The notes: generated by a model not told the origin, from the sequence alone. A stretch of DNA of 49,701 nt from an uncultured Bifidobacteriaceae bacterium (GCA_946891915.1 CAMPNN010000007.1:1-49701); one strand, 5' to 3'; shown: positions 24,714 to 35,767, numbered from the stretch's first letter. Program-made: numbers and translations.

Positions 24714-25205
24714 TTAATTTTGATTATTTTCATGCGATTCGAAGTCTTTAGTAGGCTGAAGTGATTCGCTAATTTTACCAAACAACTTTTGAATTTGCTT
24801 ATGCAATGAATCAAACGAAGCCGCGGCAGCGGTAGGTTTGGCACGTAGCACAACATCACAACCAGAAGGCAATAAAGATTCACAATCTTTAGCTATAACT
24901 CGAAAACGACGCTTCACTTTATTGCGAATTACGGCTTTGCCAACTGATTTAGATACAGCAAGACCTAGCCTTGGTGCATTTTCAAGGTTTTGAACATGCA
25001 TCAAAGTATCAGAAAATGCCGCGGGAGTATTACTTTCAAAACCCGTGGCAGTATTGTCTAAACTTGCACTTCTATCTTCGTTAAGTGCGCTCTGTACGGT
25101 TATATCGTCACGCATCAAATAATGCGCGACGATATCCCGCGAACTCACCTTGCGTCGCTTTTTAAGAACCGCAACAAAATCGCGGTGGCTTTTCAGCCTT
25201 TCCAT
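24714..25205 (-). CDS. rnpA: Ribonuclease P protein component RnpA
   Basis: Protein subunit of RNase P, which matures tRNA 5' ends. The 163-residue protein begins [14 protein letters not shown], has the RNA-binding RNR motif [12 protein letters not shown] (91-102) and the usual C-terminal helix. It is longer than the roughly 115-125 residues common in the family because of an apparent insertion at about residues 35-75 ([20 protein letters not shown] and on), rich in Ser, Asn and Thr, plus a C-terminal extension. It starts 21 nt after the rpmH stop. Confidence 0.94.
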   Translation of the reverse strand: MERLKSHRDFVAVLKKRRKVSSRDIVAHYLMRDDITVQSALNEDRSASLDNTATGFESNTPAAFSDTLMHVQNLENAPRLGLAVSKSVGKAVIRNKVKRRFRVIAKDCESLLPSGCDVVLRAKPTAAAASFDSLHKQIQKLFGKISESLQPTKDFESHENNQN

Positions 25206-25226
25206 ACCTTACGACGCTACCTTAAC

Positions 25227-25361
25227 TCAGGCAGACAGTGACTTACGGCCCTTGGCACGACGACGATTGATTACGGCGCGGCCGGCACGCGTGCGCATGC
25301 GAACGCGGAATCCGTGCTTCATGTGACGACGACGGTTATTCGGCTGGAATGTCCTCTTCAT
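25227..25361 (-). CDS. rpmH: 50S ribosomal protein L34
   Basis: A 44-residue basic protein: [18 protein letters not shown] at the start, [12 protein letters not shown] at the end, the full L34 signature. AGGAG lies 8 nt before the ATG at 25361. First gene of the rpmH-rnpA-yidD-yidC-jag operon, divergent from dnaA across the origin region, as in nearly all bacteria. Its GC content is visibly higher than its neighbours, as expected for a highly expressed, Arg-rich protein. Confidence 0.98.
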   Translation of the reverse strand: MKRTFQPNNRRRHMKHGFRVRMRTRAGRAVINRRRAKGRKSLSA

Positions 25362-25752
25362 AACTAATGCTCCTGTATTCAGCCATGCAAAAGCATGGCC
25401 CCGTATGAGTCAAGCTATACCAAAATACTCTTACCCCTCACCAATAGTCAAAACTCCATATTTTTTGCGCATATTCCTAAACTTTTATATAGTAGTAAAA
25501 AAATTTTTTTTCACATTTCTATTACATTTTACAATCTCTTAAAAACGTTGAAAAATAGCCAAAATTATACTTCAAACTTATCCACAAATTACATACATGT
25601 TATTCACAATTGAGTAATTCCAACACGCTAGACTGTGGATAACTTCGCGGGGATGGAGTAAACATATCTTACTGATACTTTTTATACAAATATTAATGCG
25701 CAAAAATCAAAATGGTTTCCCGCGCGCGAACGTTACATAAGTTGGGGGTGAA
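25362..25752. promoter_or_regulatory. rpmH-dnaA intergenic region with DnaA boxes
   Basis: Divergent promoter region of rpmH and dnaA. DnaA boxes: TTATCCACA at 25578-25586 (+), TTATTCACA at 25600-25608 (+), TGTGGATAA at 25634-25642 (minus orientation). A very AT-rich stretch at about 25440-25570 (including a run of A and T near 25497-25511) adjoins them. These sites fit autoregulation of dnaA and may form part of a two-part origin. The dnaA ribosome-binding site GTTGGGGG is at 25741-25748. Confidence 0.75.
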
Positions 25753-27414
25753 ATGGCTGATACATTAGGCGACTCTTCATCGCAAGTTGCTTTGATTTGG
25801 TCTAATACGCTTACTGTTTTGCAGCATAACGCACTTCTGACTGCTCGCGATAAAGGTTGGTTTGAATGCGTTAAACCGGAAGCTATATTTGGAACTACTA
25901 TTGTTTTGTGTGTTCCTAATGCTGAATCTCAGCAAGCGCTGCAGAATGAACTTAATGCGCCTTTGCTTACTGCATTAAAAATTTGTACCGGTAAAGACAT
26001 GTTTCCTGCTTTTAGGATTGTTCCTCAAAATGACATGCAGGAAAAACCACAAAACCTACCAAATCCTTCTAACTATGGTCAAATAAATAACGGAACTGAC
26101 AATTCTTCAATACGTAACGTATCAGCGCGTCCTATCACTGCTGATCAAAGTTCTGAAGACTTATTGTCTGCAGCATCTCCAAACTTACCTGTACAAGGTT
26201 TTGATTATGCCCAATCTAATAGAAAATCAGATTTATTAAATTCTTCACAACCTGATTTCGACCATGCTACGGGCATATCTAATCTTCAACAAACTAGCAT
26301 GTCTTCGCAGAATGTACAGTCAACGCAACAAAAAATGCCTGTTTCTGTACAAAGAGATGCAATTACACACTTAAATACCTGCGCTACTTTCGATACGTTT
26401 GTTCCTGGTGATTCAAATCGTTTTGCAAGAACGGTTGCACTTGCTGTTGCTGAAGGTTCGGGGCGAGATTTTAACCCATTATGTATTTATGGCGGTTCTG
26501 GTCTTGGTAAAACGCATTTGCTTAATGCTATCGGCAACTATGCTTTAGTAAAAGATTCTTCATTAAAAGTTCGCTATGTTACTAGCGAGGAATTTACTAA
26601 CGAATTCATTGAGGCTCTTCAAACACCGAATCAAAGCCAAGGTCAGATTGCTGACTTTAATAGGCGATACCGCGAAGTTGATGTTCTTCTTATTGACGAT
26701 ATTCAGTTCTTGGGCGGTAAGGAAGCAACTCTTGAGCAGTTCTTCCACACTTTTAACTCTTTATACCAGGCGAATAAGCGAATAGTTATTGCTTCCGATG
26801 TTGCTCCAAAGAATCTTAAAGGTTTTGAAGCTCGTTTAATTTCTAGGTTTGAATCTGGTCTTACTGTTGATATTAAGCCGCCAGATTTGGAAACCCGTAT
26901 TGCTATTTTACGAATGATGGCTTCAACTAATCATTGCAATGTTCCTAGCGACGTTCTTGATTTAATTGCTGAGCGTTTTACTGAGAATATTCGTGAACTT
27001 GAGGGAGCATTAACACGTGTCACTGCTGTTGCTTCCTTAAGTAATCAGCCTGTTAGTAAGGCGTTAGCTGAACAAGCTTTGCAGGACTTCTTTGCTACAG
27101 ATATTGAAGTTCGTCCAACTGACATTATTAGTCAGGTTGCGCAGTATTTTCACATGACTTTTGATGAATTAGTTGGGCGTCAACGCACAAAGAATGTTGC
27201 TCTTGCACGCCAGATTGCCATGTATCTTGCTCGCGAAATGACAAGTATGAGCTTGGTTGATATTGGTGAAGTATTTGGCGGTCGAGATCATACTACAGTT
27301 ATGCACGCTTACACTCGTGTGAGCGGAGAAATGCAAGAAAAGCAAGAAATTTATAATTACGTTATGGAATTGACGGTTCGTTTAAAGCAGAATCCTGCTG
27401 ATAGAAGAAAATAA
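25753..27414 (+). CDS. dnaA: Chromosomal replication initiator DnaA
   Basis: AAA+ initiator that binds DnaA boxes and opens oriC. The 553-residue protein has domain I (1-90), a long low-complexity domain II rich in Gln, Ser and Asn (about 95-205), the AAA+ domain with Walker [10 protein letters not shown] and Walker [10 protein letters not shown], and domain IV with the DnaA signature region [18 protein letters not shown] 25753 follows the G-rich site GTTGGGGGTGAA. That site is complementary over 8-9 bases to loops of the small RNA at 4848-4976. The size is in the actinobacterial range. Confidence 0.98.
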   Translation: MADTLGDSSSQVALIWSNTLTVLQHNALLTARDKGWFECVKPEAIFGTTIVLCVPNAESQQALQNELNAPLLTALKICTGKDMFPAFRIVPQNDMQEKPQNLPNPSNYGQINNGTDNSSIRNVSARPITADQSSEDLLSAASPNLPVQGFDYAQSNRKSDLLNSSQPDFDHATGISNLQQTSMSSQNVQSTQQKMPVSVQRDAITHLNTCATFDTFVPGDSNRFARTVALAVAEGSGRDFNPLCIYGGSGLGKTHLLNAIGNYALVKDSSLKVRYVTSEEFTNEFIEALQTPNQSQGQIADFNRRYREVDVLLIDDIQFLGGKEATLEQFFHTFNSLYQANKRIVIASDVAPKNLKGFEARLISRFESGLTVDIKPPDLETRIAILRMMASTNHCNVPSDVLDLIAERFTENIRELEGALTRVTAVASLSNQPVSKALAEQALQDFFATDIEVRPTDIISQVAQYFHMTFDELVGRQRTKNVALARQIAMYLAREMTSMSLVDIGEVFGGRDHTTVMHAYTRVSGEMQEKQEIYNYVMELTVRLKQNPADRRK

Positions 27415-27857
27415 AATTATTAAATTTTAAGTACTTTCCACCAAGTTATAAGCAAGTTGTTTATAATTTCCAAAAAAGTTATCCACATACTTAATAACAA
27501 ATGTGGGCAAAACCTGAGCATAACTCGTGGAAAACGCCGCTAAAAAATGTTAATAACGCGTGTATAAGGCCATTCAAAATGTGAATAGCCTAAAAAATAG
27601 CTCAGCCTGTGGATAACTAGCCAACTTATGCACATCGTTATTAGAAACTTATGCACATGCTTTTATTGTTAATAAGTCTTTATTTTTGTCGCTTTTTACG
27701 AGTTTTCCACATATACACTGCTTTTATTACTACGATTATTTTTATTTATTACTTATTAGTAGTCTTAATCAGAAAACTAGAGCACACTAAATATGAAAAT
27801 TCTGATAATTATCTTTATAAGGTAGAATAAATGCAGACTTTACAGAAAAGAGGAAGC
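27415..27857. other. oriC: Candidate oriC, dnaA-dnaN intergenic region
   Basis: About 440 nt with clustered DnaA boxes: TTATCCACA 27479-27487 (+), TGTGGATAA 27608-27616 (minus orientation), TTATGCACA 27626-27634 (+) and 27649-27657 (+), and TTTTCCACA 27703-27711 (+, one mismatch). A very AT-rich tract follows at about 27660-27800 (TTTATTTTT, TATTTATTACTTATTAG), suited to unwinding. Location between dnaA and dnaN is the rule in Actinobacteria. Gene strands diverge broadly from here. Confidence 0.85.
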
Positions 27858-28982
27858 ATGAAAGTAGAAGTCAACTCTGCATCATTTGCTGATGCTGTAG
27901 CATGGACCACACGTATTATTGACACGCGACCTGCAAATCCTATTCTTGCAGGCTTAAAAATTGAAGCAGCAAATGGAACACTACAACTTTCTGCCTTCAA
28001 CTATCAGATTTCTAGCCGTCACCATATTGAAGCTGGAATTGATGAAGAAGGAAGCGTACTTGTACTAGGCAAACTAATGGCAGATATAACTAAGTCACTT
28101 CCTGCAGAAAATACTTATTTAAGCTCTGAAAATAACGTACTTACTATTACTTCTGGAAAATCAACCTTTACTCTTCAACTCATGCCACTAGGAGAATACC
28201 CAGATTTGCCTGTTCTTCCTAGCAAACTTGGTCAAGTTGACGCTCCTACTTTCGTACAAGCTGTTAATCAGGCATCTGTTTCTATTTCTCGCGAAGAAAA
28301 TAGGCCTGTTTTAACTGGTATTCAAATGCAATTTGAAGACGATACAGTCACTATGACTTCAACAGATAGATTCAGACTATCTCGTACTACATTCAAATGG
28401 ACTCCAGAAAACGCTAATACACATTCAACAACTCTTGTTCGCGGATCTTTATTACGAGATGTTGCGCGCTCTTTTGACGATCATCAAAACGTTATCGTCG
28501 ATTTTAATGAGGAAGAACCTACATTACTCGGTTTTGAAAACTCTGGAAGAACAAGCACTTCTCAACTTATTGATGGTGAGTTTCCTTCTGTAGATAGACT
28601 TTTTATTGACGAATATCCTATTCACGCTGTTATCAATAGACAAGCTCTTATTAACGCAATTAAGCGAGTATCTTTAGTAGCTGAACGAAACGCTCCTATT
28701 AGGATGATTTTTACTGATCAAGAATTAACATTAAGCGCTGGAACTGCGGATGAATCACAAGCAAAAGAAGTGCTTGATGTTGACATGGACGGTGAAGATA
28801 TTACTGTTGCTTTTAATCCAATTTATTTAGTTGAAGGATTAAGTGCTATTAGTGAGCCTTTTGTTCATATGAAAATGTCAACAGCTGTAAAACCTGTTGA
28901 ATTTAATGGTCAGCAGGAATCTGACGGTGATGAATCTATGAATTATCGCTACTTATTGGTTCCTATGAGATTTAATAATTAA
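27858..28982 (+). CDS. dnaN: DNA polymerase III beta subunit (sliding clamp) DnaN
   Basis: Ring clamp that tethers the replicative polymerase and other enzymes to DNA. The 374-residue protein has three clamp repeats; recognisable segments are ANPILAGLKIEA, LPVLPSKLGQVDA, REENRPVLTGIQM, DRFRLSRT, and the C-terminal LVPMRF that ends near the protein-binding pocket. ATG 27858 is preceded by AGAGGAAG; an upstream frame start at 27831 lacks homology. It is followed 113 nt later by recF. Confidence 0.97.
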   Translation: MKVEVNSASFADAVAWTTRIIDTRPANPILAGLKIEAANGTLQLSAFNYQISSRHHIEAGIDEEGSVLVLGKLMADITKSLPAENTYLSSENNVLTITSGKSTFTLQLMPLGEYPDLPVLPSKLGQVDAPTFVQAVNQASVSISREENRPVLTGIQMQFEDDTVTMTSTDRFRLSRTTFKWTPENANTHSTTLVRGSLLRDVARSFDDHQNVIVDFNEEEPTLLGFENSGRTSTSQLIDGEFPSVDRLFIDEYPIHAVINRQALINAIKRVSLVAERNAPIRMIFTDQELTLSAGTADESQAKEVLDVDMDGEDITVAFNPIYLVEGLSAISEPFVHMKMSTAVKPVEFNGQQESDGDESMNYRYLLVPMRFNN

Positions 28983-29095
28983 CTATTTTTTGCGATATTA
29001 TGTTTTTCTGTGATTTTTCGCTCTAAAATGTAATATCGCAATTTTTATATGAAATATTTTGTAAAAGAAAACAGTAAAGAAAGGGTAATATAGCA

Positions 29096-30325
29096 ATGTA
29101 CATTTCGCGAATTGCCCTTGATTATTTTCGTTCTTGGCATCATATTATTTGTGATTTAAAGCCAGGAATTAACGTTATATATGGAAACAACGGTTTAGGA
29201 AAAACTAATATCGTAGAATCCTTTGAAATTGTTGGAACTGGAAGTAGTCATCGTACTTCTTCAACTCTGCCACTTATTACTAGAGGTTTTGAGACTGCAA
29301 CAATACGACTTAACGTATGCAATGATGACTTAACAGAACAAACAAGCTATGAAGTTACACTTAATCTAAAAGGAACTAACAGAGCTCGTATTAATTCTGG
29401 AAAATCATTGTATATGCGAGATATAGTTGGTCTTCTTCCAATAGTTTCATTCACTCCAAGAGATCAGTCTCTTATTATTGGAGATCCAACAGTACATCGT
29501 ACTTTTATAGATCAAGCAGGAACATTATTGGTTCCAAATTACGCTCAATATATGCAAGAATTTAAGCATATTGCTAAACAGAGAGTTGCTTTATTAAAAA
29601 ATATTCGTGAATATTCATACAATAATCAGTCAAATTCATTATCTGGATTAGAAATTTGGACTGGTAAATTTATTGAAATTGGAATTATAATAACTCAAAT
29701 TCGCCAAAATATTACAGAACTTCTAAACCAATATTTTACGCCTATTGTTAAAAATCTTACTAATAATCAAGAGTGCGCGGAATTAAAATATATTCCTTCT
29801 TTTGAAGAAGCTGTAATTAATAAAAATTCTGAAAATAATTCGGAAATAGCAAAAAATATAGGAAAACATTTTCAGAGGATTTATGAAGGTGAATTAGCTC
29901 GTGGATGTAACCTAATAGGTCCTCATAGAGATGATATTTCTTTTATGCTAGACAGTATGCCAGCTAAAGATTTTGCTTCTAACGGAGAAGCTTGGACTCT
30001 TTCAATAGCAGCAAAAATGGCATTGTGCAAAGCTTTAGAAGAAAAAAATAATATTAAACCTATTATTATTCTCGATGATGTTTTTGCACAGCTTGATGAA
30101 AATAGACGTAAACAAATATTAAATTTTGCTAAGAAACAAGGCCAAGTTTTTATCACTACATCGTCAATTCGTGACATACCAGAAGATGATGAAATTAAAA
30201 ATAATAATTTAATAAATATTGAAGAGATAATAGCAAAACAAAATAGTTTTGAATCTTCTAATAATATTCACGACGATATTTTAAGAGAGATAATAGCAAA
30301 ACGTAATTATGAAAAAGGAAGGTAA
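29096..30325 (+). CDS. recF: DNA replication and repair protein RecF
   Basis: SMC-like ATPase that loads RecA at gaps with RecO and RecR. The 409-residue protein has Walker A GNNGLGKTN near residue 35, the family motif DYFRSWHH, an ABC-type signature region (WTLSIAAKMALCKALEEK) and Walker B IIILDDVFAQLDENRRKQI. The middle part is Asn- and Ile-rich and the codon use is more AT-rich than in dnaN. The start is ATG 29096 with AAAGGG about 11 nt upstream. Confidence 0.96.
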   Translation: MYISRIALDYFRSWHHIICDLKPGINVIYGNNGLGKTNIVESFEIVGTGSSHRTSSTLPLITRGFETATIRLNVCNDDLTEQTSYEVTLNLKGTNRARINSGKSLYMRDIVGLLPIVSFTPRDQSLIIGDPTVHRTFIDQAGTLLVPNYAQYMQEFKHIAKQRVALLKNIREYSYNNQSNSLSGLEIWTGKFIEIGIIITQIRQNITELLNQYFTPIVKNLTNNQECAELKYIPSFEEAVINKNSENNSEIAKNIGKHFQRIYEGELARGCNLIGPHRDDISFMLDSMPAKDFASNGEAWTLSIAAKMALCKALEEKNNIKPIIILDDVFAQLDENRRKQILNFAKKQGQVFITTSSIRDIPEDDEIKNNNLINIEEIIAKQNSFESSNNIHDDILREIIAKRNYEKGR

Positions 30326-30328
30326 ATA

Positions 30329-30790
30329 ATGATTCCTGTTCATAAAGTACTTAATCTTGACACTCGTAAATTGCCGGAAATTATTTTTAATCCCATTGCA
30401 GCAAAAGCAGAACGCGAAAGTAATCGTATAAAAAGAGCTGATCAAGCTTGGGAAAACTTTGGTAAACCAGGCAGAGATCCAAATACTTTATGTGGAGTAT
30501 TACAAATTCTTGCTTCTAACAAAAAGTGGAATAAGCAGCTTGCTATAGCAAAAATGCGTGTTTCTTGGAATGAAGTAGTTGGTGAAAGTATTGCTCAACA
30601 TTGTGAAATAAGTCAGATTCTAAATAATGTTCTTATTATTAGAGCACAATCAGCAGTTTGGGCTACTCAACTTTCTTTTTTGCTGCCTCAACTGAAGAAA
30701 AAAATTAATCAAAATCTTAAAGATATTGAGATTAAAGAAATTCGTGTTATTGGTCCTACTTCCACAGGATTAGGTAGTTGGAAGAGATAA
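30329..30790 (+). CDS. dciA: DciA-type helicase loader (DUF721)
   Basis: DciA is the ancestral loader of the replicative helicase DnaB in bacteria lacking DnaC/DnaI; Mycobacterium Rv0004 has the same place between recF and gyrB. The 153-residue protein has the DUF721 domain in its second half: VSWNEVVGESIAQHCEIS and LIIRAQSAVWATQLSFLLPQ. The N-terminal part is basic and likely disordered. GGAAGG precedes ATG 30329, which starts 3 nt after the recF stop, so the two are co-transcribed. Confidence 0.88.
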   Translation: MIPVHKVLNLDTRKLPEIIFNPIAAKAERESNRIKRADQAWENFGKPGRDPNTLCGVLQILASNKKWNKQLAIAKMRVSWNEVVGESIAQHCEISQILNNVLIIRAQSAVWATQLSFLLPQLKKKINQNLKDIEIKEIRVIGPTSTGLGSWKR

Positions 30791-30942
30791 TTTTTTATTA
30801 AATTAATATTATTTTTTTAATATATTTTTGAAAAATAGTAAAAAGGCCTCTTATTGGCGAGAGGTCATACTCTATGTATAGAATGTCATATATTATAGTT
30901 AAAGCGCTAGGATGCCCTTTTATGTGCTTTCTGGCGTATATT

Positions 30943-30957
30943 GGTATTATAAATACC
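30943..30957 (+). promoter_or_regulatory. Candidate extended -10 of gyrB
   Basis: TGG followed by TATTAT (30945-30950) is an extended -10 element. It is nested in a 15-nt perfect palindrome, GGTATT-ATA-AATACC (30943-30957). It lies about 40 nt before the gyrB start. No clear -35 is seen. Confidence 0.35.
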
Positions 30958-30991
30958 TTTTAATATGATGTGAGTTGTGAAGGGACTTAAA

Positions 30992-33067
30992 GTGACAGAC
31001 ACTGAAGATAATTCGATGGACAATGCCGTCGAAGAGCATAAACTTGACGATGCTCAACTTGATGATTCACTTTCTCCTGAACATTATGATGCTAGTGATC
31101 TTCGAGTTCTCGAAGGTTTGGAAGCAGTACGAATTAGACCAGGCATGTACATTGGTTCAACAGGTCCTAGGGGCCTGCACCACCTTGTGTACGAGATTGT
31201 AGATAATTCAGTTGATGAAGCTTTGGCTGGTTATGCTTCTCATATTGAAGTGACAATTTTGCCAGATAATGCTATTCGTGTTGTTGACGATGGTCGTGGT
31301 ATTCCAGTTGATGAAGTTCCAGGCGAAGGTGTTTCAGGTGTTGAAACAGTTATGACTAAGCTTCACGCTGGCGGAAAGTTTGGTGGCGGCGGTTATGCCG
31401 TTTCTGGTGGTCTTCACGGTGTAGGTATTTCAGTTGTTAATGCACTTTCTACCCGCGTAGAAATTGAGGTTCGCCGTCAAGGGTTCCATTGGACTCAAAC
31501 TTACGTAGATCAGCATCCTACAGCTCCATTAGCAAAAGGTAAACCAATGGAAGAAGGTGAATCTACTGGAACTTCTGTAACGTTCTGGCCAGATGCAGCA
31601 ATTTTCGAAACAACTACATATGATTTTGAAACGTTGCGTTCACGCTTCCAGCAAATGGCTTTCTTGAACAAGGGATTAAAACTTTCCTTAACTGATTTAC
31701 GTAAGCCAGATGAAGCGGGTGACGAAGTTACTGGTGAATCTGAAGAAAACAGCGAAGAAAAGCATAGAAGCGTAAGCTACAAATACGAGCATGGTATTAA
31801 AGATTACGTTGATTACTTAGTTAAATCTCGTAAGTCTGTGCCTGTAGAACCAGATGTTATTGATTTTGAAGCTGAAGACCTTGAAATCGGTATTTCTGCA
31901 GAAATAGCTATGCAGTGGACTGTTGCATATTCTGAAGCGGTACACACTTTTGCTAATACTATTTCAACTACTGAAGGTGGTACTCACGAAGAAGGCTTCC
32001 GTGCAGCTCTTACAACTTTGGTAAATCGTTATGCTCGCGAAAAGAATATCTTAAAAGAAAAGGATACTAATCTTTCTGGCGACGACGTTCGAGAAGGCTT
32101 AACTGCTGTTGTTTCTGTGAAACTTACTACTCCACAGTTCGAAGGTCAGACTAAAACAAAGCTTGGTAATTCTGAAGCTAAGACTTTTGTGCAGCGAGTT
32201 ATGACAGAAAAACTTGGTGACTGGTTCGATGCTCATCCAAGCGAAGCAAAGAATATTATTCAAAAAGCTATGGAAGCTTCTCGTGCACGTTTGGCAGCAA
32301 AGAAAGCTCGCGAAAATACTCGACGTAAGTCGATTTTTGAGACTGCTGGAATGCCAGATAAGCTAAAAGATTGCCAATCCAACAATCCTGAAGAGTGTGA
32401 GCTTTTTATAGTTGAGGGTGATTCTGCAGGTGGTTCCGCAATTCAGGGTCGAGATCCTATTACTCAGGCTATTTTGCCGTTGCGCGGTAAGATTTTGAAC
32501 ACTGAGCGTGCATCAATTGACAGAATGATGAAGTCTGAGACTATTGAATCCTTAATCACTGCAGTTGGTGGCGGTTATGGTGAAGATTTTGATTTAAGCA
32601 AGGTTCGATATCACAAAGTTATTATTATGGCTGATGCTGATGTTGATGGTGCACACATTGCTACGCTTAATTTGACATTGTTCTTCCGTTATATGCGTCC
32701 TATGATTACTGCAGGCTATGTTTACGTAGCTATGCCACCTTTGTACCGCTTGAAGTGGAGTAAGGGAGCGCATGATTTTGTTTACACTGATGCTGAGCGA
32801 GATCGTGTATTAGCAGAAGGAAAAGCTGCAGGTCGTCAACTTCCTAAAGGCGAAGGTATTCAGCGATATAAGGGCTTGGGTGAGATGAGTTATCAGGAAT
32901 TGTGGGAAACCACTATGGATCCTGAACACAGAATCTTAAAGCAAATTCATATTGAAGATGCTGCTCGTGCTGATGAAACTTTCTCAATGCTTATGGGCGA
33001 CGAAGTTGAACCTCGCAGGCTCTTTATTCAGCGAAATGCTCATGATGCAAGATTTATTGATGCTTAA
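30992..33067 (+). CDS. gyrB: DNA gyrase subunit B
   Basis: ATPase subunit of gyrase, which introduces negative supercoils. The 691-residue protein has the GHKL ATPase domain (DNSVDEALAG, VVDDGRGIPVD, VSGGLHGVGISVVNAL), the transducer domain, and the TOPRIM domain with EGDSAGGSA and the metal-binding DADVDGAHI. GTG 30992 is chosen because AAGGGA lies 6 nt upstream; a GTG at 30977 is in frame before that site. It is separated from gyrA by 72 nt. Confidence 0.98.
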   Translation: MTDTEDNSMDNAVEEHKLDDAQLDDSLSPEHYDASDLRVLEGLEAVRIRPGMYIGSTGPRGLHHLVYEIVDNSVDEALAGYASHIEVTILPDNAIRVVDDGRGIPVDEVPGEGVSGVETVMTKLHAGGKFGGGGYAVSGGLHGVGISVVNALSTRVEIEVRRQGFHWTQTYVDQHPTAPLAKGKPMEEGESTGTSVTFWPDAAIFETTTYDFETLRSRFQQMAFLNKGLKLSLTDLRKPDEAGDEVTGESEENSEEKHRSVSYKYEHGIKDYVDYLVKSRKSVPVEPDVIDFEAEDLEIGISAEIAMQWTVAYSEAVHTFANTISTTEGGTHEEGFRAALTTLVNRYAREKNILKEKDTNLSGDDVREGLTAVVSVKLTTPQFEGQTKTKLGNSEAKTFVQRVMTEKLGDWFDAHPSEAKNIIQKAMEASRARLAAKKARENTRRKSIFETAGMPDKLKDCQSNNPEECELFIVEGDSAGGSAIQGRDPITQAILPLRGKILNTERASIDRMMKSETIESLITAVGGGYGEDFDLSKVRYHKVIIMADADVDGAHIATLNLTLFFRYMRPMITAGYVYVAMPPLYRLKWSKGAHDFVYTDAERDRVLAEGKAAGRQLPKGEGIQRYKGLGEMSYQELWETTMDPEHRILKQIHIEDAARADETFSMLMGDEVEPRRLFIQRNAHDARFIDA

Positions 33068-33139
33068 AAATTAGCGATATATCTACAACGGTAGAAAAAA
33101 TAAAACGTTAGTAAGCTATAAGAATACAAAGGAATTGCA

Positions 33140-35767
33140 GTGGTAGACGAAATAAATGCCGCTAATGATGGCGAAGACAGAGAGCAACTGCCAGATGGTT
33201 CAATGGAACCACAAAGCCCTCAAGAATCAGATAATACTGATTATGGTTTAATGAAGGGTGCTCGCGTAAAGCATATGGATTTGCAGCAAGAAATGCGAGA
33301 ATCTTACTTGGCTTACGCTTTGTCCGTTATTATTGAGCGAGCTTTGCCAGATGTTCGTGATGGCTTAAAGCCTGTTCATCGTCGCGTTATTTATGCAATG
33401 TATGACGGTGGTTACAGGCCTGATCGCGGATACAACAAGTGCTCCCGCGTTGTTGGTGACGTTATGGGTAAGTATCATCCTCATGGTGATTCTGCTATCT
33501 ATGACACTTTGGTACGTATGGCACAATCTTGGTCTATGCGTTACATGCTTGTTGATGGTCAAGGAAACTTTGGTTCACCTGGTGATGATCCTGCAGCAGC
33601 AATGCGTTATACGGAATGCCGCATGGCACCGTTGGCTATGGAAATGGTGCGCGATATTGATAAAGATACCGTAGATTTTCTGCCAAATTATGATGGTAAA
33701 ACACAAGAGCCTACAGTTCTTCCAGCACGCTTCCCAAATCTTCTAGTTAATGGTTCTGCAGGTATTGCTGTCGGTATGGCAACAAATATTCCACCTCATA
33801 ATATGCGTGAAGTGGCTGATGGTGTGCACTGGGCATTGGAACATCCTGATGCAAGTAAAGAAGAACTACTTGAAGCGTTAATTCAACGTATTAAAGGACC
33901 TGATTTCCCTACTGGCGCAACAATTTTAGGTCATAAAGGAATTGAGCAAGCGTACAGAACTGGACGCGGCTTAATTACAATGCGAGCAGTAGTTAATACT
34001 GAGGAAATTAAGGGACGTATGTGCTTGGTTGTTACCGAGCTTCCATACCAAGTCAATCCTGATCGTTTGGCAGCTTCTATTAGGGAAGCTGTGAGAGACG
34101 GCAAGATTCAAGGCATTGCGGATATGCGCGACGAAACTTCTGGTCGTACAGGTCAGCGCCTTGTGTTGGTTCTTAAGCGTGATGCTGTTCCAAAAGTTGT
34201 TCTTAATAATCTTTACAAGCATTCTCAGCTACAGCAAACATTTGGTGCAAACATGCTTGCTTTGGTTGATGGTGTGCCTAGAACATTGAGTTTGGACGCT
34301 TTTATTCGTCACTGGGTAACTCACCAACTTGAAGTAATTGATCGCCGTACTCGTTACTTAAAGCGTGAAGCAGAAGAACGCGATCATATTTTGCAAGGTT
34401 ACTTAAAAGCCTTGGATATGATTGACGAGGTTGTAGCTTTAATTCGTTCATCTAAAGATGTTGATTCTGCTAGAGCAGGCTTAATGGACTTGCTTGATGT
34501 TGATGAAGTTCAAGCAGATGCTATTCTTGCGATGCAACTTCGTAGACTTGCAGCATTGGAACGTCAGAAAATCCTTGACGAGCATGAAGAATTAATGCGA
34601 AAGATTGAGGATTACAACGATATTCTTGCAAGTCCGGAACGTCAGCGCAAAATTGTTGGTGACGAACTTGACGAAATAGTCGCAAAATATGGTGATGAGC
34701 GTAGAACTAAGATTCTTCCATTCTCGGGTGAAATGAATGTTGAAGATCTTATTGCAGAAGAAAACGTGGTTGTTACTGTAACGCGTGAAGGATATATTAA
34801 GCGCACGAAAGCAGACGAATATCGTTCTCAGCATCGTGGAGGCAAAGGAATTAAGGGAGCAAAATTACGTGAGGATGATGTTGTAGATCACTTCTTCTTA
34901 ACATCTACTCACAATTGGCTTTTGTTCTTTACCAATAGAGGTCGCGTTTACCGTATTAAAGCATATGAGCTTCCTGAAGGTTCGCGAGATTCTAAAGGTC
35001 AGCATGTTGCTAATTTGCTGCAATTTACTCCTGGAGAAACAATACAAGCAGTTTTGTCGATTCAAAATTATGATGTAGCAAAGTACTTGGTATTGGCAAC
35101 TCGCTCTGGAAAAGTTAAGAAAACTGCTTTACAAGAATATGATTCTCCTCGTCAAGGCGGTTTAATCGCTGTTCGATTGATGTCGAATGAAGAAACTGGT
35201 GAACCAGTTGATGAGCTTATTGGTGCAGCGCTTTGCAATCCAGAAGACGACATTATTCTTGTTTCTAAACTTGGTATGAGCTTGAAGTTTAGAGCAGATG
35301 ATGAGCAGCTTCGACCAATGGGTCGTCAAACAGCCGGTGTTCAAGGAATGAGATTCCGTGACGGAGACGAATTGCTTGACATGGATGTTGTGTCCTCTGA
35401 ATCTAAGAAAGATCTTCTTGTGGTAACAAACGAAGGTTTTGCTAAGAGAACAGCTGTTGAAGAGTATCGTTTACAAGGCAGAAATGGTTACGGTGTTAAA
35501 GCTGTACAACTTGCTGAAGGCCGAGGCTCATTAGTTGGTGCGTTGATTGTTGAAGAAACAGATCAAGTAATGGCAATCATGAAGTCTGGTAAAGTGATTC
35601 GTTCTAACGTTGATGAAGTAAAGCGTACAGGTCGAACCACTCAAGGAGTAACACTTGCTAAACCGGACAAGGGTGATGAAATTATTTCGATTGCTCGCAA
35701 TGAAGAAACTGATGATGAAAACCAAGTAGATTCTGATGAAATAACTTCTACAAGTGAGCAAAATTAA
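33140..35767 (+). CDS. gyrA: DNA gyrase subunit A
   Basis: Breakage-reunion subunit of gyrase. The 875-residue protein has a roughly 40-residue leader, the winged-helix domain with active tyrosine Y157 in AMRYTECRM, and the beta-pinwheel C-terminal domain with the GyrA box QHRGGKG that makes it gyrase rather than topoisomerase IV. The quinolone-determining region reads [16 protein letters not shown]118 and D122 correspond to E. coli S83 and D87 and are unmutated. It starts with GTG 33140, with AAAGGA 7 nt upstream. Confidence 0.98.
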   Translation: MVDEINAANDGEDREQLPDGSMEPQSPQESDNTDYGLMKGARVKHMDLQQEMRESYLAYALSVIIERALPDVRDGLKPVHRRVIYAMYDGGYRPDRGYNKCSRVVGDVMGKYHPHGDSAIYDTLVRMAQSWSMRYMLVDGQGNFGSPGDDPAAAMRYTECRMAPLAMEMVRDIDKDTVDFLPNYDGKTQEPTVLPARFPNLLVNGSAGIAVGMATNIPPHNMREVADGVHWALEHPDASKEELLEALIQRIKGPDFPTGATILGHKGIEQAYRTGRGLITMRAVVNTEEIKGRMCLVVTELPYQVNPDRLAASIREAVRDGKIQGIADMRDETSGRTGQRLVLVLKRDAVPKVVLNNLYKHSQLQQTFGANMLALVDGVPRTLSLDAFIRHWVTHQLEVIDRRTRYLKREAEERDHILQGYLKALDMIDEVVALIRSSKDVDSARAGLMDLLDVDEVQADAILAMQLRRLAALERQKILDEHEELMRKIEDYNDILASPERQRKIVGDELDEIVAKYGDERRTKILPFSGEMNVEDLIAEENVVVTVTREGYIKRTKADEYRSQHRGGKGIKGAKLREDDVVDHFFLTSTHNWLLFFTNRGRVYRIKAYELPEGSRDSKGQHVANLLQFTPGETIQAVLSIQNYDVAKYLVLATRSGKVKKTALQEYDSPRQGGLIAVRLMSNEETGEPVDELIGAALCNPEDDIILVSKLGMSLKFRADDEQLRPMGRQTAGVQGMRFRDGDELLDMDVVSSESKKDLLVVTNEGFAKRTAVEEYRLQGRNGYGVKAVQLAEGRGSLVGALIVEETDQVMAIMKSGKVIRSNVDEVKRTGRTTQGVTLAKPDKGDEIISIARNEETDDENQVDSDEITSTSEQN

